DNA of 64,000 bases, taken from NCBI RefSeq assembly GCF_022132145.1, contig NZ_JAJISP010000004.1, forward strand, positions 361,990 to 425,989, written 5' to 3'. The stretch comes from Pseudomonas sp. MMS21 TM103 (GTDB lineage: Bacteria; Pseudomonadota; Gammaproteobacteria; Pseudomonadales; Pseudomonadaceae). Both the position numbers and the translations under genes were made by a program. Each line of letters opens with the position of its first letter. Within the stretch, counting starts at the first letter, position 1. Positions 8,302-16,232 of the stretch are shown in pieces. The notes beneath the pieces are model-generated. The model saw nothing but the letters and a program-made list of their open reading frames with translations, did not search any database and had not been told where the DNA came from.

Positions 8302-8331
8302 AAAAAAGCCGGCCTCAGCGCCGGCTTTTTT
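8302..8331. terminator. bidirectional intrinsic terminator
   Basis: Perfect stem AAAAAAGCCGGC / GCCGGCTTTTTT with a six-base loop, between the convergent ompW and epimerase genes. It has a T-run on both strands, so it can end both transcripts. Confidence 0.88.
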
Positions 8332-8342
8332 GTCGCTACAGA

Positions 8343-9275
8343 TCAGTCTTGTGCCAATAGCCTGCGCAAACCCTCACGCATCGGTGTCGCCGCTGGCAGC
8401 TGGTAGCAATCCTGCAAACGCCGGTTATTCGCCCGCGAGTGGCGGATATCGCCGGGCCGCTCCGCCTGATAATCAACGGCTGGCAAGCCGCCACACAAAC
8501 TGCCGATCTCGGCCAGCAGCTGGTTGAGGCTGACCGCCTGATTCCAGCCGACATTCACCGCCCCCACGACAACCTGCGGCATGTCCAGCGCCTGGGTCAG
8601 CAGCGCCAGCAGATCGCCGATATAGAAGAAATCGCGCGTCTGCTCGCCATCGCCAAACACCCGGATCGGCAAGCCTTGCAGCGCCCGCTGGGTGAAGATG
8701 CTGATCACTCCGGAGTAGGGTGAGGACGGATCCTGACGCGGGCCGAAAATATTGAAGAAGCGGAAAATCGCCGGTTCCAGGCCATGCTGACGGCGATAGA
8801 AGTCCAGGTAATGCTCACTGGCCAGCTTGTCCGACGCGTAAGGGGTCAACGGCGCCTTGGCCGTCCCCTCATCAATCGCCTGGCCTGCGCCATTGTTGCC
8901 GTAAACCGCCGCACTCGAGGCATAGACCACCCGCTTGACGCCGTGCCGGCGCATGGCCTCGCAAACGTTGAGGGTGCCGACGAAGTTGCTCTGGTGGGTA
9001 CTCACCGGATCGTCCACCGAGGCTTGTACCGAGGCCACCGCAGCCAAATGCACCACGGCCGCACAACCGGCCATGGCCTGATCAACCAAGGCGGCATCGG
9101 CCACATCGCCTTCGAGCAAAGCCAGTCGCGGATTGTCCAGCGGCAGGTTGCTGCGCTTGCCCATGGACAGGTTGTCCAGCACGCGCACCCTATGGCCATG
9201 ACTCAATAAGGCATCGACCAGGTGTGAGCCGATGAAACCGGCGCCGCCGGTAATCAGGATAGGTGCATCAGACAT
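8343..9275 (-). CDS. NAD-dependent epimerase/dehydratase (extended SDR)
   Basis: Cytoplasmic sugar-nucleotide epimerase-like protein of 310 residues. The Rossmann motif ITGGAGFIGSHL lies at about residues 8-19 and the catalytic YASDK motif near residue 147, with an upstream SSAAVYG Ser region. FFNIFGPRQDPSSPYSGV is typical of UDP-glucose 4-epimerase/dTDP-glucose dehydratase relatives. The start overlaps the end of the upstream SDR gene by eight bases, so the two are co-translated. The substrate cannot be read from sequence; the P. aeruginosa counterpart beside oprG is also of unknown substrate. Confidence 0.85.
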   Translation of the reverse strand: MSDAPILITGGAGFIGSHLVDALLSHGHRVRVLDNLSMGKRSNLPLDNPRLALLEGDVADAALVDQAMAGCAAVVHLAAVASVQASVDDPVSTHQSNFVGTLNVCEAMRRHGVKRVVYASSAAVYGNNGAGQAIDEGTAKAPLTPYASDKLASEHYLDFYRRQHGLEPAIFRFFNIFGPRQDPSSPYSGVISIFTQRALQGLPIRVFGDGEQTRDFFYIGDLLALLTQALDMPQVVVGAVNVGWNQAVSLNQLLAEIGSLCGGLPAVDYQAERPGDIRHSRANNRRLQDCYQLPAATPMREGLRRLLAQD

Positions 9276-10152
9276 GGCGATAGTAGCGGTCCAGTAAGCT
9301 CGGCAGCCCGGAGCGCCAGGCGCGCGGCTTGATACCGAAGGTATGCAGGATTTTCTTGCAGGCCAGCACCGCGTGCTGCGGTTCTTCGGCGGCATCCGGA
9401 CGCGCGGCATGGGCCTGTGGCGTGATTTCGTCGAGCAGATTGCTGCGGAAGTTGCGCGCCTCGCTCAATACCGCCTGACCCAGTGCCAGCGAGGTGGTGG
9501 CCTCGTGACCGCCATAGTGGAACGTCCCCCAGAGCGGCGTCTGGCAATCGAGCTGCTTGAGCACGGCGAGAATTACCCGCGCCGCATCGTCGACCGGGGT
9601 CGGGTTGCCGCGCCGATCATCGGCGAGTTCGATGCTTTCATCCCGTTCGGCGCGCGCCAGGAAACGCCCGAGCTGACCGTCCGGGCTCTCATCCAGCAAC
9701 CAGCCGAAGCGCAACAACACATGCCGCGGGCACACCGCGCGCACGCTCTGTTCGAGACGCCACAAGGCCTGACCACGCACGCCCAGGGGCACCGGCACTT
9801 CCCTTTCGCTGTAGGCGGTAACCCGCGAACCATCGAACACCCGGTAACTGGACGGCTGTAACAGGCGGATTTCATGATGCTGACACAGTTCGGCAAGCCG
9901 CTCGACCGCTTGCCCCTGGGCAGCAAGGCGCGCCTCGCTCACCCCTTCGGCCTGAAACCAGTCGAAATAGTAAGCAAGGTTGATCAGGGCGTCGGGCCGC
10001 GTGTCGTCAAGCAACTGGGTCAGGCTGGCAGCATCCCAGCCAGACTCCGGCGGACGCGGCGCGAGGAAGCCGATGTCCTCCTCGGCGCCGAGACGGATCA
10101 GCGCCTGCCCCAAGGCATTACCGCCACCCAACAGCATTAAACGCATACGCAT
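9268..10152 (-). CDS. RmlD-like SDR protein lacking the catalytic Tyr/Lys
   Basis: 294-residue SDR-fold protein related to dTDP-4-dehydrorhamnose reductase. A nucleotide-binding loop LGGGNALGQAL is near the N-terminus, and later parts follow the RmlD pattern (YRVFDGS, then PLGVRGQALWRLE, then LLRFGWLLDE). Where RmlD has Y-x3-K before the Glu (as in VYGRSKLAGE), this protein has VRGQALWRLE, so both catalytic residues appear replaced. It may be a non-catalytic or altered partner of the epimerase encoded immediately downstream (eight-base overlap). Two in-frame ATGs (10152, 10146) are possible starts; I took the first. Confidence 0.75.
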   Translation of the reverse strand: MRMRLMLLGGGNALGQALIRLGAEEDIGFLAPRPPESGWDAASLTQLLDDTRPDALINLAYYFDWFQAEGVSEARLAAQGQAVERLAELCQHHEIRLLQPSSYRVFDGSRVTAYSEREVPVPLGVRGQALWRLEQSVRAVCPRHVLLRFGWLLDESPDGQLGRFLARAERDESIELADDRRGNPTPVDDAARVILAVLKQLDCQTPLWGTFHYGGHEATTSLALGQAVLSEARNFRSNLLDEITPQAHAARPDAAEEPQHAVLACKKILHTFGIKPRAWRSGLPSLLDRYYRHV

Positions 10153-10481
10153 GGTGTCTCGCAACGGTCGAACCCGTCAGGCGACTGCAGTGGGCAGCCC
10201 GGCATAACGCTGGCCACACCCCTTGCTCATCACGCCAGACCCTCGACCACCGCCTCTCTCCCGGTTAGGCATTATCGAAATTAGACGCTGACATCGCGCC
10301 AAAGTGTCGCATTTTGCGGGTTTACGCGCACGCCGTCATTAGCCGTGTACACCGCAGGGCGCAACAGCAGAGGCAAAGCCACCTACGACCTGGCGAGAGC
10401 CCCTTGCACGACAGCGCGGAAGACCTCTTTTCCATCCTGCCTAGCCGCAAGCGCGCTGCCAGCGGCACAACTCACACACAC
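10153..10481. other. intergenic, no gene seen
   Basis: 329 bp upstream of the SDR pair and downstream of the ABC ATPase gene. I see no ribosome-bound frame, tRNA or clear terminator. It presumably carries the SDR promoter, but no convincing -35/-10 pair stands out. Confidence 0.5.
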
Positions 10482-11537
10482 TCAGGCGGTCAGTACCCGA
10501 CAGGCTTCGGCTGGGATGGTCACCGACACCGGATTGCCAATGCCCAGGCCAATCCCCTGACAAGGCGTGCTCAGCGCGGTCAGCGAAACGCCGGAGCATT
10601 CGATGGTGGTTTCGATGGTCGCGCCGCTGTCGCGCACGAAGGTCACGGTGCCCTGCAGACGGTTGCCGGCAGTGGCCTGGGGTAGCGACAACTGCAGGTC
10701 TTCCGGGCGCACCAGCATCTTGATGCTGGTGCCGGCGTGAATGCTCTCGCAGATCGGCACCCGGATCGCTGCACCGCCCGGCAGGCCCACCCGGCCGTTG
10801 CCCAGGGCGATCGCCGGGAAGATATTGCCGCTGCCGATGAAATCGGCGACGAAGGCGTTGGCCGGGTTGCGGTAGATGTCGATCGGCGTGCCGACCTGCT
10901 GCACCCGATGTTCGCCGAGCACCACCACGATATCGGCCATGGTCATGGCTTCACGCTGGTCATGGGTGACCAGGATGGTGGTGATATTCAGGCGCTGTTG
11001 CAGCTGGCGAATTTCCACCTGCATGGATTCGCGCAGCTTGGCGTCCAGCGCCGACAGCGGCTCGTCGAGCAACAGTAGCTTGGGCCGCGCGGCAATCGCT
11101 CGGGCGATCGCTACCCGTTGGCGCTGCCCACCGGAGAGTTTGGCCACCGGACGGTCGACCATTTCCTGCAACTGGATTAGCTGCAGCAGTTCAATCAAGC
11201 GCGTCTGCTGATCGGCCTTGCTCACACCACGCAACTTCAGCGGGTAGGCGATGTTTTCGCCGACGGTCATGTGCGGGAACAGTGCCAGCGATTGGAACAC
11301 CATGCCAAAGTTGCGCTGATGCGCCGGGGTGTGGCCGATGTCTTCGCCGTCCAGGCGGATTTCGCCGGCGCTGAGGGTTTCCAGCCCGGCGATCATGCGC
11401 AGCAGGGTGGTCTTTCCGCAGCCCGAGGGACCGAGGAAGCACACCAGCTTGCCCTCCGGCAGGTGCAGGTTGACGTCCGTCACGGCGCAGGCCGAACCAT
11501 AGTGCTTTTCGACGTTTTCTAGAACCAATCCGTTCAT
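10482..11537 (-). CDS. polyamine-type ABC transporter ATP-binding protein
   Basis: ATPase of 351 residues. It has Walker A (GPSGCGKTT, about residue 34), the signature LSGGQRQRVAIARA, Walker B (LLLLDEPLSALD), the switch His (LVTHDQREAMTMAD) and a C-terminal TOBE region. This is the PotA/FbpC (CUT1/POPT) subfamily, which energises uptake of polyamines, iron or small organic ions. The internal ATG (MNGLVLENVEKHYG) is used because upstream residues are not family-like. It lies 54 bp after the second permease gene and is the last gene of the transport unit. Substrate is inferred from context (guanidino compounds or polyamines). Confidence 0.88.
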   Translation of the reverse strand: MNGLVLENVEKHYGSACAVTDVNLHLPEGKLVCFLGPSGCGKTTLLRMIAGLETLSAGEIRLDGEDIGHTPAHQRNFGMVFQSLALFPHMTVGENIAYPLKLRGVSKADQQTRLIELLQLIQLQEMVDRPVAKLSGGQRQRVAIARAIAARPKLLLLDEPLSALDAKLRESMQVEIRQLQQRLNITTILVTHDQREAMTMADIVVVLGEHRVQQVGTPIDIYRNPANAFVADFIGSGNIFPAIALGNGRVGLPGGAAIRVPICESIHAGTSIKMLVRPEDLQLSLPQATAGNRLQGTVTFVRDSGATIETTIECSGVSLTALSTPCQGIGLGIGNPVSVTIPAEACRVLTA

Positions 11538-11591
11538 GCGGCACCTCAAATAAGCTGTTGCCCGCAAGCCGCCAGGGCCTGCCCGGCTGAA

Positions 11592-12449
11592 TTAAAAGGA
11601 CACGCCACCTTCACCGACCAGCTTCTCCAGCGCCCAGATCAGGGCGAAGTCGATCAGCACGATCAACACGGCGAACGAGAACACCGTCGGGTCGAGGGAA
11701 GACACGGTTCGGCTGTACATCCAGATCGGCACGGTCATCACGTCGATGTTGTAGAGGAAGTAGGTCACGGTGAATTCATTGAACGAGATGATGAAGGCCA
11801 GCAGCATCCCGGCCAGAATGCCCGAGCGCATGAGCGGCACCACCACGTCGACGATCGCCCGCAGCGGCGAGGCGCCGAGCATTTGTGCGGCCTCCTCGAC
11901 CTCGCTGCCGATCGACAGCATGGCGGCGGTGCAGTTCTTCACCACGAACGGCAGGGCGAGGATCACGTGGGCGATCACCAGCCGCGAGGTGTTGAGCTGA
12001 AACGGCAGGCTGTCGAATATCAGCAGCAGCGCCAGGCCCAGCACCACCATGGGAAACACCAGCGGCAGCGACATCAACTGCAGCGCGGCGGCCTTGCCGC
12101 GAAACTCGCAGCGCACCAGGGCATAGGCGGCCGGCACCGCCACCAGGGTGGCGAACAGCATGCTCAGGGTGGCCACCAGCAGGCTGGTGGTGAGCGCCTG
12201 ACCGATACTGAGCACGTCACTGGCGTCCGGCGAAACGAAGGTATTCCAGGCCGTCTTGTACCACTGCAGGCTGTAGCTGGCCGGTGGAAAGTCGAGGTTC
12301 GAAGCGCCGCTGAACGACATCACGATCATGGTCAGGATCGGCAGCACCGCCAACAGCAGGATGAACCCGGACAGGCCCATGGCGAAACGCCCGGTTTCAC
12401 CCGGCAACGGGGCGGCAGCGCGCAACAGGCTCTTGAGTGGACGGCTCAT
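11592..12449 (-). CDS. ABC transporter permease, PotC/YdcV-like
   Basis: Inner-membrane permease of 285 residues with about six transmembrane helices. It contains the EAA loop EEAAQMLGASPLRAIVDVVVPLMRSGILAG that contacts the ATPase. The order (second permease after the PotB-like one, before the ATPase) and the conserved FNEFTVTYFLYN segment suit polyamine-type importers. The start overlaps the upstream permease stop by ATGA. Confidence 0.87.
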   Translation of the reverse strand: MSRPLKSLLRAAAPLPGETGRFAMGLSGFILLLAVLPILTMIVMSFSGASNLDFPPASYSLQWYKTAWNTFVSPDASDVLSIGQALTTSLLVATLSMLFATLVAVPAAYALVRCEFRGKAAALQLMSLPLVFPMVVLGLALLLIFDSLPFQLNTSRLVIAHVILALPFVVKNCTAAMLSIGSEVEEAAQMLGASPLRAIVDVVVPLMRSGILAGMLLAFIISFNEFTVTYFLYNIDVMTVPIWMYSRTVSSLDPTVFSFAVLIVLIDFALIWALEKLVGEGGVSF

Positions 12450-13354
12450 TGCGAAGCCTCCAGGATGCGCCGGCGGCGGCCGGCGACGAATTCGGAGAAG
12501 CTCATGATCGCCAGCGTGGTGACGATCAGCACCACCCCGGCGGCGGAGGCGGCGGGCCAGTTCATCAGCGGGGCGATCTGGTCATGCACCATCACCGCCA
12601 GCATCGGCACCCGTCGGCCGCCGAGCAGCAGAGGCACCACGAAGCTGCTGGCGTTATAGGCGAACACCAGGGTGGCGCCGGTGATGATGCCCGGCAGGCT
12701 CATCGGCAAGACCACCTGGCGAAACACCTGCAGGCGGCTGGCGCCGAGGGTTGCGGCCGCCTCCTCGTAGCTGCGCGACACGCCGCGCATGGCGCTGGCG
12801 ATCGGCAGCACCGCCAGCGGAAAGGCGGTCTGCACCAGCCCCATCAGCACGCCGGTCTGGTTGTAGAGCAGCATTACCGGCCGGTCGATCAGGCCCAGGC
12901 CCATCAACGCCTGATTGAGCATCCCGCCCGGGCCGAGGATCACCAGCCAGCCGTAGCTCTGCAGCAGCAGGTTGACCAGCAAGGGCAACAGTACCGCGGC
13001 GAGGAACACCCGACGCAACAGTGGCGACTGCAGGCGCGACATGCAGTAGCCGACCGGAATTGCCAGCAGCACCGCAATCAGCGCACTGACCAGGGCCAGG
13101 CGCAGGGTCAGCAGCAGCGACTTTAGGTAATAGGGTTCGAGCAACTGGGCGTAGCTGGCCAGGCTGAAACCACTCCATTCCGCACCCTTGGTGCCGACAC
13201 TCATGCGCAGCACCAGCAGGCTGGCGGCGATCAGTACGCCGAGAAACAACATCGCCGGCGAGAGAAACAGCCAGGCGCGTGCCGTCGGCGAAAAAGTTTT
13301 GGTCGGGCGCAGGGGTGCCACGCCGACCTGACGGGTCAGAGTTGAATGTGCCAT
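12446..13354 (-). CDS. ABC transporter permease, PotB-like
   Basis: 302-residue inner-membrane permease with about six transmembrane helices and the EAA loop SYEEAAATLGASRLQVFRQVVLP. A cytoplasmic N-terminal tail of about 25 residues precedes the first helix (ARAWLFLSPAMLFLGVLIAASLL). It pairs with the downstream permease (four-base overlap). The binding-protein gene ends 81 bp upstream, with a strong hairpin in between. Confidence 0.87.
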   Translation of the reverse strand: MAHSTLTRQVGVAPLRPTKTFSPTARAWLFLSPAMLFLGVLIAASLLVLRMSVGTKGAEWSGFSLASYAQLLEPYYLKSLLLTLRLALVSALIAVLLAIPVGYCMSRLQSPLLRRVFLAAVLLPLLVNLLLQSYGWLVILGPGGMLNQALMGLGLIDRPVMLLYNQTGVLMGLVQTAFPLAVLPIASAMRGVSRSYEEAAATLGASRLQVFRQVVLPMSLPGIITGATLVFAYNASSFVVPLLLGGRRVPMLAVMVHDQIAPLMNWPAASAAGVVLIVTTLAIMSFSEFVAGRRRRILEASQ

Positions 13355-13385
13355 TTGGCTAATCTCATCAGTACAGAAGGTTGCC

Positions 13386-13426
13386 GCACACCGTGCCGGC
13401 GCCCGGAGGCCCGCTGCACGGTGTGC
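13386..13426 (-). repeat. intercistronic hairpin after the binding-protein gene
   Basis: Perfect 11-bp inverted repeat GCACACCGTGC / GCACGGTGTGC enclosing a 19-base GC-rich loop. There is no T-run. Such stems between a binding-protein gene and its permease genes commonly protect the upstream mRNA or reduce read-through, which would give more binding protein than permease; that role is inferred. Confidence 0.6.
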
Positions 13427-13435
13427 ATAGCTACA

Positions 13436-14539
13436 TCAGGAAGAGAAAATTTCCGTGTAGCGACGAATCCACTGGTCATGCACGGTGGCCAGGAAGGCGT
13501 TGTCGTGCATGATCGCCTTCTCGGATATCTGCTCGGGCGTGAGGATGTATGGGCTCTTGCGCGCCTCGGCCGAGATGATCGCCTTGGCGTTGACCGGACC
13601 ATTGAAGATGTCCTCGGCCATCTTGCCCTGCACCAGCGGGTCGAGCGAATGGTCGATGAAGGCGTAGGCCAGGTCGGTGTCGCCCGGACGGTGCTTGGGC
13701 ATGACCGAAAGCATCAGGTCGGTATAGAAGCCTTCCTTCATACCGAAGGTGGCGCCCAGGCCATAGGACGGGTCGCGGATCTGCTTGGGGAAGAAGGCCG
13801 GCGCATAGAGGCCGCCCATGTCCAGCGAACCGGTGCGGAACAGTTCGGCGATCTGGTTGGGGTTCTCGCCCAGGGTAATTACCCGATCCTTGAGCTCTGC
13901 GAGTTTCTTGAAGCCCGGCTCGACATTGTGCTCATCACCGCCGGCCAGCTTGGCGGCGATGATGATCAGGTCCATCGCCTCGGTCCAGTTCGGTGGCGGC
14001 AGGAAAATGTTCGGCGCCATGTCCTTGTCCCACAGGGCGGCGTAGCTGTTCGGCGCTTCTTTGACGGTGCGGGTGCTGTAGATCAGGCTGTTGCACCACA
14101 GCAGGTAGCCGATGCCGTGGCCGTCCGCGCCGGTCTGGTATTGCGCCGGCACATCGCGCAGGTTGGGGATGCGGTTGAGGTCGGGTCTTTCCAGCAGCCC
14201 GGCACTGGCCAGGCCTTCGGCACCAACGCCGGCCAGGGTGATGATGTCGTATTGCGGGCGATCGCCGCCGGCCTTGAGCTTGGCGACCATCTCCGAGGTA
14301 CTGCCGGTGCGGTCGGCGATCACCTTGGCGCCGGTCTTGGCTTCGAAGGTCGCGGCGATATTGCGCAGCGCCGCCAACCCGGTGTCGTCCGACCATGTGA
14401 GCAGGCGCAGGGTCTTGCCCTGGAAGCGCATGTCGCTGGCGCTGGCCTTGATGAAGGGAAAGGACAGGGCCGCGGCGGCCACCGATGCGGCGCCCACCGT
14501 CTTGATGAATGTTCTTCTGCTGAAATCGTGTTCGCTCAT
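13436..14539 (-). CDS. Tat-exported extracellular solute-binding protein (polyamine/POPT type)
   Basis: Periplasmic binding protein of 367 residues for the ABC importer encoded downstream. The N-terminus has a twin-arginine signal (SRRTFIKTVGAAS, residues 7-19) and a hydrophobic stretch ending near KASA, so export by Tat is expected. The mature protein begins like spermidine/putrescine-binding relatives (LRLLTWSDDTG) and has WCNSLIYSTRTV, usual for the family. Ligand is not readable; proximity to guanidino-compound catabolism suggests polyamines, agmatine or 4-guanidinobutyrate. The gene starts 229 bp downstream of the aldehyde dehydrogenase gene and may have its own promoter. Confidence 0.85.
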   Translation of the reverse strand: MSEHDFSRRTFIKTVGAASVAAAALSFPFIKASASDMRFQGKTLRLLTWSDDTGLAALRNIAATFEAKTGAKVIADRTGSTSEMVAKLKAGGDRPQYDIITLAGVGAEGLASAGLLERPDLNRIPNLRDVPAQYQTGADGHGIGYLLWCNSLIYSTRTVKEAPNSYAALWDKDMAPNIFLPPPNWTEAMDLIIIAAKLAGGDEHNVEPGFKKLAELKDRVITLGENPNQIAELFRTGSLDMGGLYAPAFFPKQIRDPSYGLGATFGMKEGFYTDLMLSVMPKHRPGDTDLAYAFIDHSLDPLVQGKMAEDIFNGPVNAKAIISAEARKSPYILTPEQISEKAIMHDNAFLATVHDQWIRRYTEIFSS

Positions 14540-14717
14540 CGCAGTTTCCTCTTTTTTTTATCTGTCTTCGGGAGCTTGCGACCCGGTGCCGGGCTCCCCG
14601 CAATAAACCATCCAACCCGACCCGAGGCCCTGCTCGCGCTGGTGCGGCCTGGGCTGACCAAGCCATCCTGCGGCGCGCTCGACAGGCCAACAATCGATAA
14701 ATAGTCATCGAAGCCAT

Positions 14718-14758
14718 GCGCTGCACGCATGCCTTGAAAGGAGGCATGCATGCAGCGC
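14718..14758. repeat. 17-bp-stem hairpin between dehydrogenase and binding-protein genes
   Basis: Inverted repeat GCGCTGCACGCATGCCT / AGGCATGCATGCAGCGC with one mismatch and a seven-base loop, starting 11 bp after the dehydrogenase stop. There is no T-tract on either side, so it is either a Rho-dependent/mRNA-stabilising structure or a REP-like element. Confidence 0.6.
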
Positions 14759-14768
14759 AAATGCCCGC

Positions 14769-16232
14769 TTAAAGGGCGCGAATCACGTGCTTGATTTCCT
14801 GGAACGCCTGCAGCCCCCAAGGCCCCAACTCGCGGCCGATGCTGCTCTGCTTGTAGCCACCCCAAGCCGCTTGCGGGAAGATCACCTGCGGCGCGTTGAT
14901 CCACACCAGGCCCGCCTGCAAGGCATTGGCAACCCGTTCGGCAAGGCGCGCGTCGCCGCTGACCACGCTGGCCACCAGGCCGAACTCGCTGTCGTTGGCC
15001 AGTTCGATGGCCTGCGCTTCACTGCTGAAACGGCGCACGCAGAGCACCGGCCCGAAGATCTCTTCGCGCCACAGGGCGCTATCCAAAGGCACGTCGGTGA
15101 ATACCGTGGGCCGCAGGAAATAGCCGCATGGCAGCCCGGCGGGCCGTTCGCCGCCGGTTAGCAGGCGTGCCCCGGCCTCCAGACCCTCGGCAATATGCTG
15201 GTAGACCCGCTGGTATTGCGCCAGATTGACCAGCGCGCCCATCTCCACGCCGGGCACCAGCGGGTCGCCGACGCGGATCGCCTCGGCGCGCGCCTGCAGC
15301 CGCACCAGGAATTCCTCGGCCAGCTCATCGGCCACCAGCACCCGGCTGGTCGCCGAGCACATCTGCCCGGCATTGAAGAAGCCACCGCCACAAGCCAACT
15401 CGACCGCCAGATCCAGGTCGGCGTCGGCGAACACCAGCAGCGAGGACTTGCCGCCCAGCTCCAGGCTGACGCCCTTGACCGTCTCGGCAGCGCGTTGCAT
15501 GACCTGCACGCCCACCGCATTGCTGCCGGTGAACGACAGCTTGGCCACCCCCGGATCCGCCGCCAGTGGCCCCCCTACCGCCAGACCGCTGCCGCAGACC
15601 AGGTTGAACACCCCGGCCGGCAGGCCGCTCTCGGCGATGATGTCGGCCAGCTCCAGTTCCGGCAGCGGGGTCACCTCCGAGGGCTTCAGCACTACCGTGC
15701 AGCCGGCCGCCAGGGCGGGGGCCAGCTTCCAGGCGGTGGTCACCATGGGGAAATTCCACGGCACGATCAGCCCCACCACGCCACAGGGCTCGCGGCGTAG
15801 GCGGGCGGCGAATTCGCGGCTCGGCAGTTCCACCGCGGCGTCCTGCTGAGCGTCCAGCGCCTCGGCCAGCTCGGCGTAATAGCTGAAGGTGGCGATCACG
15901 TCGTCGATATCGATCGTCGCCTCGCTCAACGGCTTACCGCTATTGCGCGACTGCAGCTGGATCAGGCGCTCGCGGCGCCCCTCAACGCCAGCGGCAATCC
16001 GGCGCAGGCAGGCGCCCCGCTCGACCCCGGCGCTGCGCCCCCAGGCCGGAAAAGCGTCACTTGCCGCGCGCACCGCCTGCTCGACCGCCCTGGCATCGCC
16101 GCCGGCCACGCTCGCCAGCAACTCTTCGGTGGCGGGATTGATCACCCTCAGGCTGTCGCCGCCGCTCTGCCAGTGCCCGCCGATATACAGGCCGGCGAGG
16201 GCGCCATTGTGCGTCGGGCGGCTGTTCAACAT
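14769..16232 (-). CDS. aldehyde dehydrogenase, probably for 4-guanidinobutyraldehyde or other amino-aldehydes
   Basis: NAD(P)-dependent aldehyde dehydrogenase of 487 residues. Key residues are present: Asn160 (VPWNFP), Glu258 (LELGGKS) and nucleophile Cys292 (NAGQMCSATSR). The FFNAGQMCSATSR stretch resembles betaine-aldehyde/amino-aldehyde dehydrogenases. It overlaps the upstream decarboxylase gene by seven bases. The decarboxylase of the AruI family releases 4-guanidinobutyraldehyde from 2-ketoarginine, so oxidation of that aldehyde to 4-guanidinobutyrate is the likely reaction. General gamma-aminobutyraldehyde activity is an alternative. Confidence 0.85.
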   Translation of the reverse strand: MLNSRPTHNGALAGLYIGGHWQSGGDSLRVINPATEELLASVAGGDARAVEQAVRAASDAFPAWGRSAGVERGACLRRIAAGVEGRRERLIQLQSRNSGKPLSEATIDIDDVIATFSYYAELAEALDAQQDAAVELPSREFAARLRREPCGVVGLIVPWNFPMVTTAWKLAPALAAGCTVVLKPSEVTPLPELELADIIAESGLPAGVFNLVCGSGLAVGGPLAADPGVAKLSFTGSNAVGVQVMQRAAETVKGVSLELGGKSSLLVFADADLDLAVELACGGGFFNAGQMCSATSRVLVADELAEEFLVRLQARAEAIRVGDPLVPGVEMGALVNLAQYQRVYQHIAEGLEAGARLLTGGERPAGLPCGYFLRPTVFTDVPLDSALWREEIFGPVLCVRRFSSEAQAIELANDSEFGLVASVVSGDARLAERVANALQAGLVWINAPQVIFPQAAWGGYKQSSIGRELGPWGLQAFQEIKHVIRAL

